A stretch of 64,000 nt of DNA. Source: Nocardioides conyzicola. GTDB taxonomy: Bacteria > Actinomycetota > Actinomycetes > Propionibacteriales > Nocardioidaceae. Below the pieces are notes generated by a model, which did no database searches, had not been told where the DNA came from, and worked only from the letters and a program-made list of their open reading frames with translations. Each line of letters starts with the position of its first letter. Position 1 is the stretch's first letter. Position numbers and translations under genes: made by a program. Below are positions 34,340-45,413 of the stretch, piece after piece. The DNA is taken from NCBI RefSeq assembly GCF_039543825.1, contig NZ_BAABKM010000002.1, positions 62,001 to 126,000 on the forward strand. The letters run 5' to 3'.

Positions 34340-36622
34340 TCAGCGCGTCACCGTCGCCAGTTCCCCGTCGTCGGAGACGACCGCGAGGTCGCCCTCCAGG
34401 TCGGTGCGCAGCACTCGGGTGCCGGCGTCCTCGAGCGGCTCCAGGGTCGCGTCGGCGGGGTGCCCGTAGTCGTTGTCGGCACCCACGCTGACCAGCGCGA
34501 CGCGGGCGCCGAGGGAGAGCAGCCACGGCTCGTCCTGGTAGCGGCTGCCGTGGTGCGGCACCTTGAGGACGTCGACCTGCAGACCCGGCAGCGACCGGGC
34601 CAGCGCCTCCTGGCCCTCGGGCTCGATGTCGCCGGTGAGCAGGATCCGGATCCCGCCCACCTCGGCGAGCAGCACCACGCTGGCCTCGTTGGCGGTGCTG
34701 CCGTCGCCCGGGCCGGTCGTCGGCGCACCCGGAGGCGGCCACAGCGCCTGGAGGGTCACGGCGCCCACGCGGCGGGTCGCGCCGTACGGCGTCGGGGCCG
34801 GTGTCAGGCCGGCCGACCCGGCGACGGACTCGACCTCGCGCACGCCTCCCGGCGGGTCGCGCAGGGTGGTGGTCTCCACCGCGCCGACCGTCCGGCCGTC
34901 GACCACCCCGGACAAGCCATCGACGTGGTCGGCGTGGAAGTGGGTCAGCACCACCAGCGGCACCGTGTCGACGCCCAGGCGGTCGAGGCACCGATCGGCG
35001 GCGGCCGGCTCCGGGCCGCTGTCGACCACGACGGCCGCACCCGGCCCGGCGTTGAGGACCAGGGCATCCCCCTGCCCGACGTCACAGGCGACCAGCACCC
35101 AGCCGGGCGGCGGCCAGCCCGGGCTCGGCGGCCGGACGACCACCACGAGCGCGAGCAGCAGGCAGCACCCGACTCCCGTCACCGGGTGCCGCAGCACGAA
35201 CGGTCCCGCCAGCGCGATCACCACGACCAGGACGCTGAGCACGCCCAGCGCGAGCGCGCCGCTCCCCCAGTCCAGCGCCGCCGTCGGCAGCGCGGCGCCA
35301 CGGGTGGCGACCGCGATGATCCACGCCACGCACCACGCGGCGAGCGTCCCGAGCAGGCGGCCCGCCACCGGCACCACCAGCCCGACCAGGCCGGCGCCGA
35401 GTCCCAGCACGGTGGCCGGACCGACCGCGAGCGCCGCGGCGAGGTTGGCCGCCACCGCGACCAGGCTCACCTGGCCCGACAGCCCGGCGACGACCGGCGT
35501 ACAGGCAAGCTGGGCCGCCGACGGGACGGCGATCGCCTCGGCCACCCACCGGGGCAGCCACCGCATCATCGCGTCGCGCCAGCCCGGGGCGAGCAACACG
35601 ATCCCCGCCGTCGCCAAGACCGAGAGCGCGAAGCCCGGCTGCACGGCCAGCCCGGGCTGCACCAGCAGCAGGACCACGACGGCCACGCCGAGCGCTCGCG
35701 CGCCGCGGCGACGCCCGTCGGCACCCATCGCCAGCAGCGCCACCGTCCCCATCACCGCCGCCCGCAGCACGCTCGGCTCGGTGCGCGCGAGCAGGACGAA
35801 CCCGACGATGCCCAGCGCGCCCACGACCAGCAGCGCCCGGCCGCGCAGGCCCGCCCAGCGGGCCAGCACGAGCAGGAACCCCACCACCAGCGTGAGGTTG
35901 GTGCCCGACACCGCCAGCAGGTGCGTCAGCCCCGTGATCCGGAAGTCATCGGCCAGTCCGTCGTCCAGGCCCGCGTCGTCCCCGTCGACGAGCGCCGGCA
36001 CCAGCGCGCGCTGGTCCGCCGGGCGGTGCGCCACGGCGTCCCGTATCGATCCGCGCACGGCGGCGGCTCCGCGCCACCAGAGGTCGGGCTCGGCGACGAC
36101 CTCGGGCGGACCGCGCGCGGACAGGACTCCGGCGAGGTCGTCGTCGTCGGCTCGGCCGAGACGACCGGCGGCCTCCACCCGCGAGCCCAGCGGCACGTCG
36201 AGCCAGTCGGCGTCGCCGATCACGAGCACCGGCGCCGCGGTGGCGTACGACGCGCCGCGGCCGGTCACCGCGCGCAGCTCGAGGCGGGTCACGACCAGGT
36301 CGCCGTAGCGGCCGGACACCTCCCGCGGATCGGACCGGACCGTGCCGACCACCCGCACGGCGGCGCCGTCAGCGGCCAGCGCGGCGACCGGGCCGTGTCC
36401 CACCTGGTCGACGCGGAGCACGGTGACGGTGCCGACCGCGGCGACGACGAGAAGCGCCCCGAACGCAGTGCGGGCCGCCGTGCTGCCCATCCGCCGCCGC
36501 AGCGCCCACAGGCCGACGACGGCGACACCCACGGCGAGGACCACCCACCAGCCGAGCCAGCGACCCAGCCCGGCACCGGCCCACGCCGCCCCCGCGAGGG
36601 CGAGCATCCGGAGGTCGATCAC
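34340..36622 (-). CDS. comEC: ComEC/Rec2 DNA-uptake channel protein
   Basis: The 760-residue membrane protein has an N-terminal DUF4131 segment, a competence domain of multiple helices (GLTHLLAVSGTNLTLVVGFLL) and a C-terminal metallo-beta-lactamase domain with CDVGQGDALVL, the zinc motif THFHADHVDG and VPHHGSRYQ. In competent bacteria ComEC forms the inner-membrane channel for single-stranded DNA; actinobacteria keep it although natural transformation is rarely shown. GTG at 36622 comes two bases after the comEA stop; ATG at 36607 is an alternative. holA follows. Confidence 0.95.
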   Translation of the reverse strand: MIDLRMLALAGAAWAGAGLGRWLGWWVVLAVGVAVVGLWALRRRMGSTAARTAFGALLVVAAVGTVTVLRVDQVGHGPVAALAADGAAVRVVGTVRSDPREVSGRYGDLVVTRLELRAVTGRGASYATAAPVLVIGDADWLDVPLGSRVEAAGRLGRADDDDLAGVLSARGPPEVVAEPDLWWRGAAAVRGSIRDAVAHRPADQRALVPALVDGDDAGLDDGLADDFRITGLTHLLAVSGTNLTLVVGFLLVLARWAGLRGRALLVVGALGIVGFVLLARTEPSVLRAAVMGTVALLAMGADGRRRGARALGVAVVVLLLVQPGLAVQPGFALSVLATAGIVLLAPGWRDAMMRWLPRWVAEAIAVPSAAQLACTPVVAGLSGQVSLVAVAANLAAALAVGPATVLGLGAGLVGLVVPVAGRLLGTLAAWCVAWIIAVATRGAALPTAALDWGSGALALGVLSVLVVVIALAGPFVLRHPVTGVGCCLLLALVVVVRPPSPGWPPPGWVLVACDVGQGDALVLNAGPGAAVVVDSGPEPAAADRCLDRLGVDTVPLVVLTHFHADHVDGLSGVVDGRTVGAVETTTLRDPPGGVREVESVAGSAGLTPAPTPYGATRRVGAVTLQALWPPPGAPTTGPGDGSTANEASVVLLAEVGGIRILLTGDIEPEGQEALARSLPGLQVDVLKVPHHGSRYQDEPWLLSLGARVALVSVGADNDYGHPADATLEPLEDAGTRVLRTDLEGDLAVVSDDGELATVTR

Positions 36623-36623
36623 C

Positions 36624-37556
36624 TCAGATCGTCACGTGCGGAGCGATCTGGGCGAGCGTGGCGTCGCCGATGCCGTCGACCTCCACCAGCTCGTCGACCG
36701 AGGTGAAGCCGCCGTGCTCGGTGCGCCACGCGACGATCGACTGCGCGGTCACCGGCCCGACCTCGGGCAACGACTCGAGCTCGGACTCGGTCGCGGTGTT
36801 GAGGTTGACCAGTGGGCCGCCCGGCGCCCCGGCCCCGGCCGCAGCGGCAGCGCTCCCGGTCGGTGCCGGAGGTCCACCCACCACGATCTGCTCGCCGTCC
36901 ACCAGCACCCGGGCCAGATTGAGCGACCCGAGGTCGACCCCGCGTCGCGCCCCACCGGCGGACCTCACGGCGTCGACCACCCGCGCCCCGGTGTCGAGCA
37001 CGACGATGCCGGGACGGCGCACCTTCCCGGTCACGTCGACCGTCACCGTGCCCGCGGCGACCGCGCTCGGGGCGCCGGTGCTCGCGGCGGCCGGCGTGGC
37101 CTCGGCGAGCGGCGTCGCCGCGCCCGACGGGCTCGTCGCGGGGGGCGCCTCGATCTGCTCCGGGTCACCCCGGACCAGCCACCACCCGGTCACGGCGAGC
37201 CCGACCGCCACCAGGACCGCGACCACGACCAGCTGGGTCGGGCCGAGCGCCACCCGCCCCCGCAGCGCCTCCGGCACCAGGCCCGTCGGAGTGCGGGCGC
37301 GACGGGCCGCGTGCCGCCCCGGCACCGGCAGCACCGGCGGGGCCGGGCCGGGCGGCAGGTGGGAGCCGAGATCGGGAGAGGGATCGGGCACCGCGCGCAG
37401 CGGCCGCACCCGAGTGTGCCCCGCCAGCCACGGCTCGTCGGCGGCGGCCGGCTCCGGTGGCTCGTCCGGACGGGTCGACGCGAGCTCGGCGGTCAGCAGG
37501 TCCAACCGCCGGGCAACTGCTTCCTGGTGGCCGGCACGAGGTCGGAGAGAGGTCAT
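36624..37556 (-). CDS. comEA: ComEA-type SLBB / helix-hairpin-helix DNA-binding protein
   Basis: The 310-residue protein has a Pro-rich cytoplasmic N terminus (about 100 residues), one membrane helix (LVVVAVLVAVGLAVTGWWLV), a Thr/Ala-rich linker, an SLBB domain (VTVDVTGKVRRPGIVVLDTGARVVDAV) and a C-terminal tandem helix-hairpin-helix (NLNTATESELESLPEVGPVTAQSIVAWR, DELVEVDGIGDATLAQIAP). It would bind incoming double-stranded DNA outside the membrane and pass it to ComEC. TAGCGT lies six bases before the ATG, indicating a leaderless transcript that probably continues through comEC and holA. Confidence 0.93.
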   Translation of the reverse strand: MTSLRPRAGHQEAVARRLDLLTAELASTRPDEPPEPAAADEPWLAGHTRVRPLRAVPDPSPDLGSHLPPGPAPPVLPVPGRHAARRARTPTGLVPEALRGRVALGPTQLVVVAVLVAVGLAVTGWWLVRGDPEQIEAPPATSPSGAATPLAEATPAAASTGAPSAVAAGTVTVDVTGKVRRPGIVVLDTGARVVDAVRSAGGARRGVDLGSLNLARVLVDGEQIVVGGPPAPTGSAAAAAGAGAPGGPLVNLNTATESELESLPEVGPVTAQSIVAWRTEHGGFTSVDELVEVDGIGDATLAQIAPHVTI

Positions 37557-37608
37557 GCCGCGACGCTAGGCAGCGTCACCGACCGTCGGCGTCCGCAGGA
37601 GGAGTGCC

Positions 37609-37644
37609 TGTGCACAACGGCTCCAGGGACGACGCTGTGGACAG
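37609..37644. promoter_or_regulatory. Two DnaA-box-like 9-mers
   Basis: TGTGCACAA (37609-37617) and TGTGGACAG (37636-37644) each differ by one base from the reverse complement of the actinobacterial DnaA box TTGTCCACA. They lie in the roughly 100-base gap between degV and comEA. Two imperfect sites may be chance; the rest of the gap holds only the comEA promoter region. Confidence 0.3.
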
Positions 37645-37657
37645 ATAGCGGGCTGGG

Positions 37658-38512
37658 TCAGAGCCGCGGGGCGACGCAGACCGCGATCATGCCGGGCCCG
37701 ACGTGCGCACCCAGGACGGCGCCCAGCTCGCCGCACCAGACCTCGCGCCCCTCGAGGTTGGCCTCGAGGCGGGCCGCGAGCCTGTCGGTGAGCTGGCCGG
37801 CCCGGTCGGGGCTGGCGAGGTGCGCCACGCAGACGTCGACCGCGTCCTCCCCGGCCCGCTGCACGGCGAGCTCCTCCAGCCGCGCCAGCGCCCGTGCCGA
37901 GGTGCGCACGCGCTCGAGCGACGCGACCTTGCCGTCCTCGATCTGGAGCAGCGGCTTCACGGCGAGCGCGCCGCCGAGCAGGGCTGCGGCGGCGCCGATC
38001 CGGCCACCGCGGCGGAGGTACTCCAACGTGTCCACGTAGAACAGCGACGACGACGCCTCCGCCCGAGCACGCGCCGCCTTGGCTGCGTCCTCCGCGGAGC
38101 CGCCGGCGTCGGCGACGTCCGCCGCCGCGAGCGCGGCGTACCCCGTCGCGACGCCCACCTGCCGGGTGTCGACGGGGACCACCGGCACCGAGGAGTCCCG
38201 CGCGGCGAGCTGCGCCGACTCGAAGGTGCCGCTCATGTCACCGGACAGGTGCACCGACACGATCTCGGTGGCACCGTCGCGCGCGGCCTGCTCGTAGACC
38301 TCCAGCAGCGCCGCCGGCCCCGGGCGCGACGTGCTGACCGGTCGCCACTCCTTGAGAGCGGCGGCCACGAGGTCGGGCGTCGCGCCGTCCGCACCCTCGT
38401 CGTACACGGTCGCCCCGATCACGACCTGCAGCGGGACGACCAGGATGCCGCGCTCGGCCGCCAGCTCCGGAGGGAGGCTGGCGGTCGAGTCGGTGACGAT
38501 CACGACCGGCAT
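37658..38512 (-). CDS. DegV family fatty-acid-binding protein
   Basis: The 284-residue protein has the DegV signature: VIVTDSTASLPPELAAERGILVVPLQVVIG at the start, SRPGPAALLEVYEQAARDGATEIVSVHLSGDMSGTFESAQLAA in the middle, and YLRRGGRIGAAAALLGGALAVKPLLQIEDGKV. DegV/FakB-type proteins bind a fatty acid between two domains; in firmicutes they present it to fatty acid kinase FakA. No FakA homologue is in the window. TAGCCT lies six bases before the ATG, so a leaderless transcript is likely. Confidence 0.93.
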   Translation of the reverse strand: MPVVIVTDSTASLPPELAAERGILVVPLQVVIGATVYDEGADGATPDLVAAALKEWRPVSTSRPGPAALLEVYEQAARDGATEIVSVHLSGDMSGTFESAQLAARDSSVPVVPVDTRQVGVATGYAALAAADVADAGGSAEDAAKAARARAEASSSLFYVDTLEYLRRGGRIGAAAALLGGALAVKPLLQIEDGKVASLERVRTSARALARLEELAVQRAGEDAVDVCVAHLASPDRAGQLTDRLAARLEANLEGREVWCGELGAVLGAHVGPGMIAVCVAPRL

Positions 38513-38546
38513 GCGGGAAGGCTAGACGAACGACCTAGCCGACGAG

Positions 38547-41027
<2,481 letters not shown>

Positions 41028-41076
41028 CTCGTCTCTCTCCACGTTCGTCGGGATCCTGCCAGCCGGCCCGGGGCAC

Positions 41077-41102
41077 AAAAAAACCCCTCGGGCGTGAGGG
41101 GT
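41077..41102 (-). terminator. Intrinsic terminator in the leuS leader
   Basis: On the minus strand ACCCCTC (41102-41096), loop ACGCCC and GAGGGGT (41089-41083) form a 7-bp stem followed directly by TTTTTTT (41083-41077). It lies 49 bases before the leuS start and 20 bases after the leader peptide stop. A textbook intrinsic terminator with such a T-tract is rare in this GC-rich window. Confidence 0.9.
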
Positions 41103-41103
41103 G

Positions 41104-41131
41104 GCCGCACTGAGAAGGTGATCAGTGCGGC
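41104..41131 (-). promoter_or_regulatory. Attenuator hairpin overlapping the leader peptide stop
   Basis: GCCGCACTGA (41131-41122 on the minus strand) pairs perfectly with TCAGTGCGGC (41113-41104), a 10-bp stem with an 8-base loop. The first arm encodes the last residues and stop codon of the leader peptide, so a ribosome at the stop would prevent this stem. The terminator begins two bases later. Confidence 0.8.
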
Positions 41132-41157
41132 TGGCTAAGGAGCAGGGTCCTGCGCAT
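41122..41157 (-). CDS. leuL: leuS leader peptide [11 protein letters not shown]
   Basis: An 11-residue open frame, ATG CGC AGG ACC then CTG CTC CTT, AGC CAG CCG CAC TGA, lies 94 bases upstream of leuS on the same strand. Three consecutive Leu codons, one of them the rare CTT, followed by a hairpin overlapping the stop and then a T-tract terminator, is the architecture of ribosome-mediated leucine attenuation. TACCCT lies six bases before the ATG, matching the leaderless promoters seen elsewhere here; it falls just beyond the end of the tetR gene. The name leuL is used descriptively. Confidence 0.75.
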   Translation of the reverse strand: MRRTLLLSQPH

Positions 41158-41177
41158 GCACCCAGGGTACCCGAATG

Positions 41178-41804
41178 TCAGGCGGCGGCGGGCGTCACCA
41201 TGAGCGGCATCAGCTCGTGGACCTGGGCGGCCATCGCGTCGACCGCGGCCGCGTCGCCGGTCAGGTGGCCGAGCAGCGCCTGCTGGAAGAGCCCGTCGAG
41301 GACGCCGTACGCCGCGTGCGGGGTCATCGCCGGCGGCCGGCCGCAGAGGTCGGCGTACTTGCTGACCACCCGCCAGATCATGTCCTCGAGCGTCTGGTCG
41401 ATCATCAGCACGGCCTCGCGGAGCTTGACCTCGAACATGCTCTGCGTCCGCAGGTCGTACCAGAGGCGGTGCATCGGCGCCTCCTCGCGGAGGGTCTCGA
41501 CCAGCTTGGCGGCGAACGCGTCGAGCAGCTCCTCGGGCGTGGTCGAGTCGTCGACCACGGCGTCGTAGCGGGTCACGCAGCGGGCCTTGTAGTAGCGCAC
41601 GCAGTAGACGATCAGCTCGAGCTTGTCGGCGAAGTAGTAGTGCACGACGCCGTGGGTGAACTCGGAGTTGTTGGCGATCTCCCGCAGGCTCGTGCGGGCG
41701 TAGCCGAGCTCGCCGAGGGTCTGCAGGGCCGACTCCGCGAGCTGGTTGCGGCGCTCGTCGTACTTGTCCGCCGGGGCGCGCCGCGCCTGCTTGGTGCCTG
41801 CCAT
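41178..41804 (-). CDS. TetR family transcriptional regulator
   Basis: The 208-residue protein has an N-terminal helix-turn-helix with YDERRNQLAESALQTLGELGYARTSLREIANNSEFTHGVVHYYFADKLELI, the TetR pattern ending in the usual H-Y-Y-F-x-x-K. The C-terminal ligand domain is family-specific. It diverges from an SDR / ligase operon across a 129-base region holding a large dyad operator, so it probably represses that operon and itself, with an acyl-CoA or related compound as a plausible inducer (inference). Its end abuts the leuS leader. Confidence 0.93.
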   Translation of the reverse strand: MAGTKQARRAPADKYDERRNQLAESALQTLGELGYARTSLREIANNSEFTHGVVHYYFADKLELIVYCVRYYKARCVTRYDAVVDDSTTPEELLDAFAAKLVETLREEAPMHRLWYDLRTQSMFEVKLREAVLMIDQTLEDMIWRVVSKYADLCGRPPAMTPHAAYGVLDGLFQQALLGHLTGDAAAVDAMAAQVHELMPLMVTPAAA

Positions 41805-41846
41805 CGGTCGCCTCCTCGGCGGTCACTGTAGCGGGATCGAATTCTC

Positions 41847-41882
41847 TTGACGAATGTCCAGCAAAGTCTTGACAGTCGTCAA
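41847..41882. promoter_or_regulatory. TetR-type operator and divergent promoter
   Basis: TTGACGAATGTC (41847-41858) and GACAGTCGTCAA (41871-41882) are inverted repeats matching at 11 of 12 positions around a 12-base spacer. The right half overlaps a TTGACA (41869-41874) that, with TACGTT (41894-41899), could be the promoter of the SDR operon. The position is ideal for repression of both genes by the divergent TetR protein. Confidence 0.75.
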
Positions 41883-41933
41883 GGGTTGCCGCCTACGTTG
41901 TGACGACCACCACTTCGTCGCGAGGAGACCTCC

Positions 41934-42731
41934 ATGTCCCAGCTCGATCTCACCGGCCGCACGGCCCTCGTCACCGGGGGCGCCCAGGGCCTCGGCGAAG
42001 GCATGGCGCGCGCCCTGGCCGCGGCCGGCGCGCGCGTCGTCGTCGCCGACCTGCAGGACGACCTCGGCGAGAAGGTCGCCGACTCGCTCGAGGGCGACGG
42101 TCACGGGTTCGTGCACCTCGACGTCACCGACGAGGGCAGCTGGGAGAACGCCGTGACGGCGACCGCCTCCGGCTTCGGCGGCCTCGACGTCCTGGTCAAC
42201 AACGCCGGCGTCGAGATCAGCAGCCTGATCGTGGACGTGGACCCGAAGGACATCCGCACGATGCTCGAGGTCAACGTCCTCGGCACCGCGCTCGGCCTCA
42301 AGTGGGGCCTGCGCGCGATGCGGCCCGACGGCGTCGCCGGCAAGGGCGGCAGCATCATCAACATCTCGTCGGTCGCCGCGACGATCGCCTTCCCGGGCAT
42401 CCCGATCTACTCGGCCACCAAGTCGGCCGTCGACCGGATGACCCGCGTCGCGGCGATGGAGGCCGGCAAGCTCGGGTACGGCGTCCGCGTCAACTGCATC
42501 TACCCCGGCCTGGTCCCCACCGCGATGGGCCAGGGCCTCGCGGTCGACATGGCCGAGCTGGGGCTCTTCGGCTCACCCGAGGAGGCCGTCGGCGCGGTCA
42601 TCGAGCTGACCCCGTCCGGACGCCTCGGCGAGGTCGCCGACATGGCGGACGCCGTGGTCTTCCTGGCCTCCGACAACGCCCGCTTCGTCAACGGCGTCGG
42701 CCTCCCGGTCGACGGCGGGATGGGGATGTGA
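41934..42731 (+). CDS. SDR family oxidoreductase
   Basis: The 265-residue classical short-chain dehydrogenase has the cofactor motif TGGAQGLGEG, ADLQ after the second strand (suggesting NAD preference), NNAG, the catalytic Ser in INISS and YSATK (Tyr-x3-Lys). It probably oxidises or reduces a hydroxyacyl or steroid-like substrate. It is the first gene of a four-gene operon with good spacing (GAGGAGACCTCC before the ATG). The next gene starts one base after its stop. The TetR operator upstream suggests substrate induction. Confidence 0.93.
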   Translation: MSQLDLTGRTALVTGGAQGLGEGMARALAAAGARVVVADLQDDLGEKVADSLEGDGHGFVHLDVTDEGSWENAVTATASGFGGLDVLVNNAGVEISSLIVDVDPKDIRTMLEVNVLGTALGLKWGLRAMRPDGVAGKGGSIINISSVAATIAFPGIPIYSATKSAVDRMTRVAAMEAGKLGYGVRVNCIYPGLVPTAMGQGLAVDMAELGLFGSPEEAVGAVIELTPSGRLGEVADMADAVVFLASDNARFVNGVGLPVDGGMGM

Positions 42732-42732
42732 C

Positions 42733-43863
42733 ATGACCAGCGACAAGCCCGTCGTCGTCTACGGCGCCTCCGGCTACACCGGCCGGCTGATCTGCGAGTA
42801 CCTCCGCGAGTACCACGTCCCCTTCGTCGCCGCCGGTCGTGACGGCGGGCGGCTGAAGAGCTCGATGGAGTCCAACGTCGCCGGCATCGAGACCGCCGAC
42901 TACGAGGTCGTCGAGTGCGACGGCAGCCCCGAGTCCCTGGCCGGCCTGCTCGACGGCGCGTCCGTCGTCCTCAACACCGTCGGACCGTTCAGCCAGCTCG
43001 GCCCGGCTGTCGTCGAGGCCGCCCTCGCCGCCGGCGTCCACTACACCGACACCACCGGCGAGCAGGACTGGCTGATCACCTGCGACGAGCAGTACGGCGC
43101 CGACTTCGCCGCCGCCGGCCTGCTGCTGGCGCCCGGCATCGCCCAGATGTACACGACCGGTGAGATCGCGGCCGAGGTCGCGCTCGAGAAGCCCGGCCTC
43201 GACACCCTGGACATCGCCGTCTTCTGGGGCGGCAGCCCGACCGTCGCCTCGACGCTGACCATCCTGGTCAACGCCGCACTGGCCGGCGCGTACTACCTCG
43301 AGCAGAACCAGTACGCCCCCTGGGACCCCGAGGCCGGCCTCTACCAGCTCGCCATCCCGGGCCAGCACGAGCTCGCGCTCGCCCTGCCGTGGGGCGGCAC
43401 GTCCCACCCGGTCTGGTACCGACGCGACCCCCGGGTCGCCACCTGCAAGGTGCTCGGCGGCGTCTTCAACAAGGCGCTGATGACCGGCGTCCCGCAGATC
43501 GTCGCCGCGGCCGTCGAGGCGACCAAGGACATGGCGCCCGACGAGAAGTACGCCGCCCTCACGGCCACCGCCTCGCAGGTGATGAGCCAGATGCCGCCGC
43601 GGGAGAACCCGCGCGTCAACAAGTCGCTCGACTCCGTGCACGCCTCCGGACCGCTGGGCCGCGCGCACGTGGTCATCCACGGCAACCAGAACTACAAGCA
43701 GACCGGCGCGCTGCAGGCCTACGCGGCGTACTCGCTGCTCCAGCAGCCGCCCAAGCGGGTCGGGTTCGCCTCGGGGTGCCAGGCCTTCGGCCACCGCGAG
43801 CTGCTCGGCGTTTTGCGCAGCTTCGGGCTGGTCTCCGAGCCGGTGCTGACGGTCGAGGGCTGA
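42733..43863 (+). CDS. Saccharopine dehydrogenase-like / trans-enoyl reductase family protein
   Basis: The 376-residue protein starts MTSDKPVVVYGASGYTGRLICEYL, an NAD(P)-binding Rossmann motif G-A-S-G-Y-T-G, followed by the family segment ASVVLNTVGPFSQLGPAVVEAALAAGVHYTDTTGEQDW. This matches the saccharopine dehydrogenase-like NADP oxidoreductases (COG3268), which in mycobacteria include the trans-acting enoyl reductase of phthiocerol lipid synthesis. True lysine metabolism is unlikely. It lies between SDR and acyl-CoA synthetase genes, suggesting lipid or steroid-type chemistry. Confidence 0.85.
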   Translation: MTSDKPVVVYGASGYTGRLICEYLREYHVPFVAAGRDGGRLKSSMESNVAGIETADYEVVECDGSPESLAGLLDGASVVLNTVGPFSQLGPAVVEAALAAGVHYTDTTGEQDWLITCDEQYGADFAAAGLLLAPGIAQMYTTGEIAAEVALEKPGLDTLDIAVFWGGSPTVASTLTILVNAALAGAYYLEQNQYAPWDPEAGLYQLAIPGQHELALALPWGGTSHPVWYRRDPRVATCKVLGGVFNKALMTGVPQIVAAAVEATKDMAPDEKYAALTATASQVMSQMPPRENPRVNKSLDSVHASGPLGRAHVVIHGNQNYKQTGALQAYAAYSLLQQPPKRVGFASGCQAFGHRELLGVLRSFGLVSEPVLTVEG

Positions 43864-43865
43864 GG

Positions 43866-45413
43866 GTGCGACTCGCCGACTACCTCGACAAGGGCGCGTC
43901 CCTCGGACCGGACGCGCCCTGCCTGACGACCGATGGGGAGACGCGGACGTACGCCGAGGTGCAGCACCTCAGCGGGCAGATCGCCGCGGCGCTCGTCGGG
44001 CACGGCGTACGACCCGGCGACAAGGTCGCGATCCTGTCGGCCAACGACCCGCTGGCGTTCACCTGCGTCTTCGGCATCAGCCGAGCGGGCGCGGTGTGGT
44101 GCCCGATCAACCCGCGCAACGAGGCCGGCGAGAACCAGGAGCTCCTGGAGCTCTTCGAGTGCGTCACGTTGTTCTTCCAGGAGCGGTTCGCCCCGCTCGT
44201 CCAGCAGATCCGCGGTGACCTTCCCCAGCTCACCACGCTGGTCTGCCTCGACGGTGTCGTGCCCGACGCGCTGTCGTGGGAGGACTTCGTGACCGGCCAT
44301 GTCGTCGTCGACGTTCCCCCCATCGACACTCCCCCCATGCACGACCTGGCCATGATCGTCGGCACCGGGGGCACGACCGGCCGGCCCAAGGGGGTGATGC
44401 TGACCGGCACCAACCTGGAGACGATGACGGCCATCACCCTGATGAGCTACCCGTTCGAGGGTCGGCCGGTCTACCTCGCGCTCGCGCCGCTCACCCACGC
44501 GGCCGGCGTGCTGTGCTTCCCGGTGCTGGCGCTCGGCGGCGAGATCGTGGTGATGCGCTCACCCGACGTCGGGCACTTCCTCGAGCTGGTCGAGCGGCAC
44601 CGCGTCACCCACACGTTCCTGCCGCCCACGCTCATCTACATGGTGCTCGCGCACGAGGCGCTCGACGCCGCGGACCTCTCGTCGCTGCAGTGCTTCTGGT
44701 ACGGCGCCGCGCCGATGTCGGCGACCCGCCTCGCGGAGGCGCTGGAGCGGATCGGGCCCGTGATGGGCCAGCTCTTCGGGCAGACCGAGGCGCCGATGAT
44801 GATCTCGACGCTGCCACCCCGCGACCACTTCCACGAGGACGGAAGCATCGCCCACGAGCGGCTGTCATCAGCGGGGCGACCAGCTCCGCTGGTGACGGTC
44901 TCCATCATGGGCGACGAGGGCGCCCTGCTCCCCCGGGGCGAGCGCGGGGAGATCGTCGTGCGCAGCTCGCTCGTCATGGCCGGCTACCACCGCAACCCCG
45001 AGGCCACCGCCGAGGCGTCGGCGTACGGCTGGCACCACACGGGCGACATCGGCTACCTCGACGAGGACAACTACCTGCACATCGTCGACCGGGCCAAGGA
45101 CATGGTCATCACCGGCGGGTTCAACGTCTACTCGACCGAGGTCGAGCAGGCGCTGATGGCGCACCCCGACGTCCAGGACTGCGCGGTGATCGGACTGCCC
45201 GACGACAAGTGGGGCGAGCGGGTGACCGCAGTGCTGCAGCTGCGCCCCGGCGCGAGCATCGACCCGGTCGAGGTCACGAGCTTCGTGAAGGCCCGCATCG
45301 GCAGCGTCAAGGCGCCCAAGCAGATCGAGGTCTGGGCCGACCTCCCGCGCTCGAAGGTGGGGAAGGTGCTGAAGTCGGACATCCGGGCGTCGCTACATTC
45401 TCCCCATGACTGA
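43866..45413 (+). CDS. Acyl-CoA synthetase (ANL superfamily)
   Basis: The 515-residue AMP-forming ligase has MIVGTGGTTGRPKGVMLT (P-loop-like AMP motif with Gly in place of Ser at the third position), GQTEAPM, WHHTGDIGYLDEDNYLHIVDRAKDMVITGGFNVYSTEVE and the C-terminal catalytic Lys in PRSKVGKVLKSD. It activates a carboxylic acid to its CoA thioester, the likely entry step of this operon. GTG at 43866 is chosen by frame and position two bases after the preceding stop. Its last eight bases overlap the next SDR gene. Confidence 0.92.
   Translation: MRLADYLDKGASLGPDAPCLTTDGETRTYAEVQHLSGQIAAALVGHGVRPGDKVAILSANDPLAFTCVFGISRAGAVWCPINPRNEAGENQELLELFECVTLFFQERFAPLVQQIRGDLPQLTTLVCLDGVVPDALSWEDFVTGHVVVDVPPIDTPPMHDLAMIVGTGGTTGRPKGVMLTGTNLETMTAITLMSYPFEGRPVYLALAPLTHAAGVLCFPVLALGGEIVVMRSPDVGHFLELVERHRVTHTFLPPTLIYMVLAHEALDAADLSSLQCFWYGAAPMSATRLAEALERIGPVMGQLFGQTEAPMMISTLPPRDHFHEDGSIAHERLSSAGRPAPLVTVSIMGDEGALLPRGERGEIVVRSSLVMAGYHRNPEATAEASAYGWHHTGDIGYLDEDNYLHIVDRAKDMVITGGFNVYSTEVEQALMAHPDVQDCAVIGLPDDKWGERVTAVLQLRPGASIDPVEVTSFVKARIGSVKAPKQIEVWADLPRSKVGKVLKSDIRASLHSPHD

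Noticed and set aside
42733..43863. Annotation as a lysine-pathway saccharopine dehydrogenase
   Set aside because: Only the NADP-binding fold and COG3268-type segments match; neighbours are lipid/acid-CoA genes and there are no lysine genes nearby.
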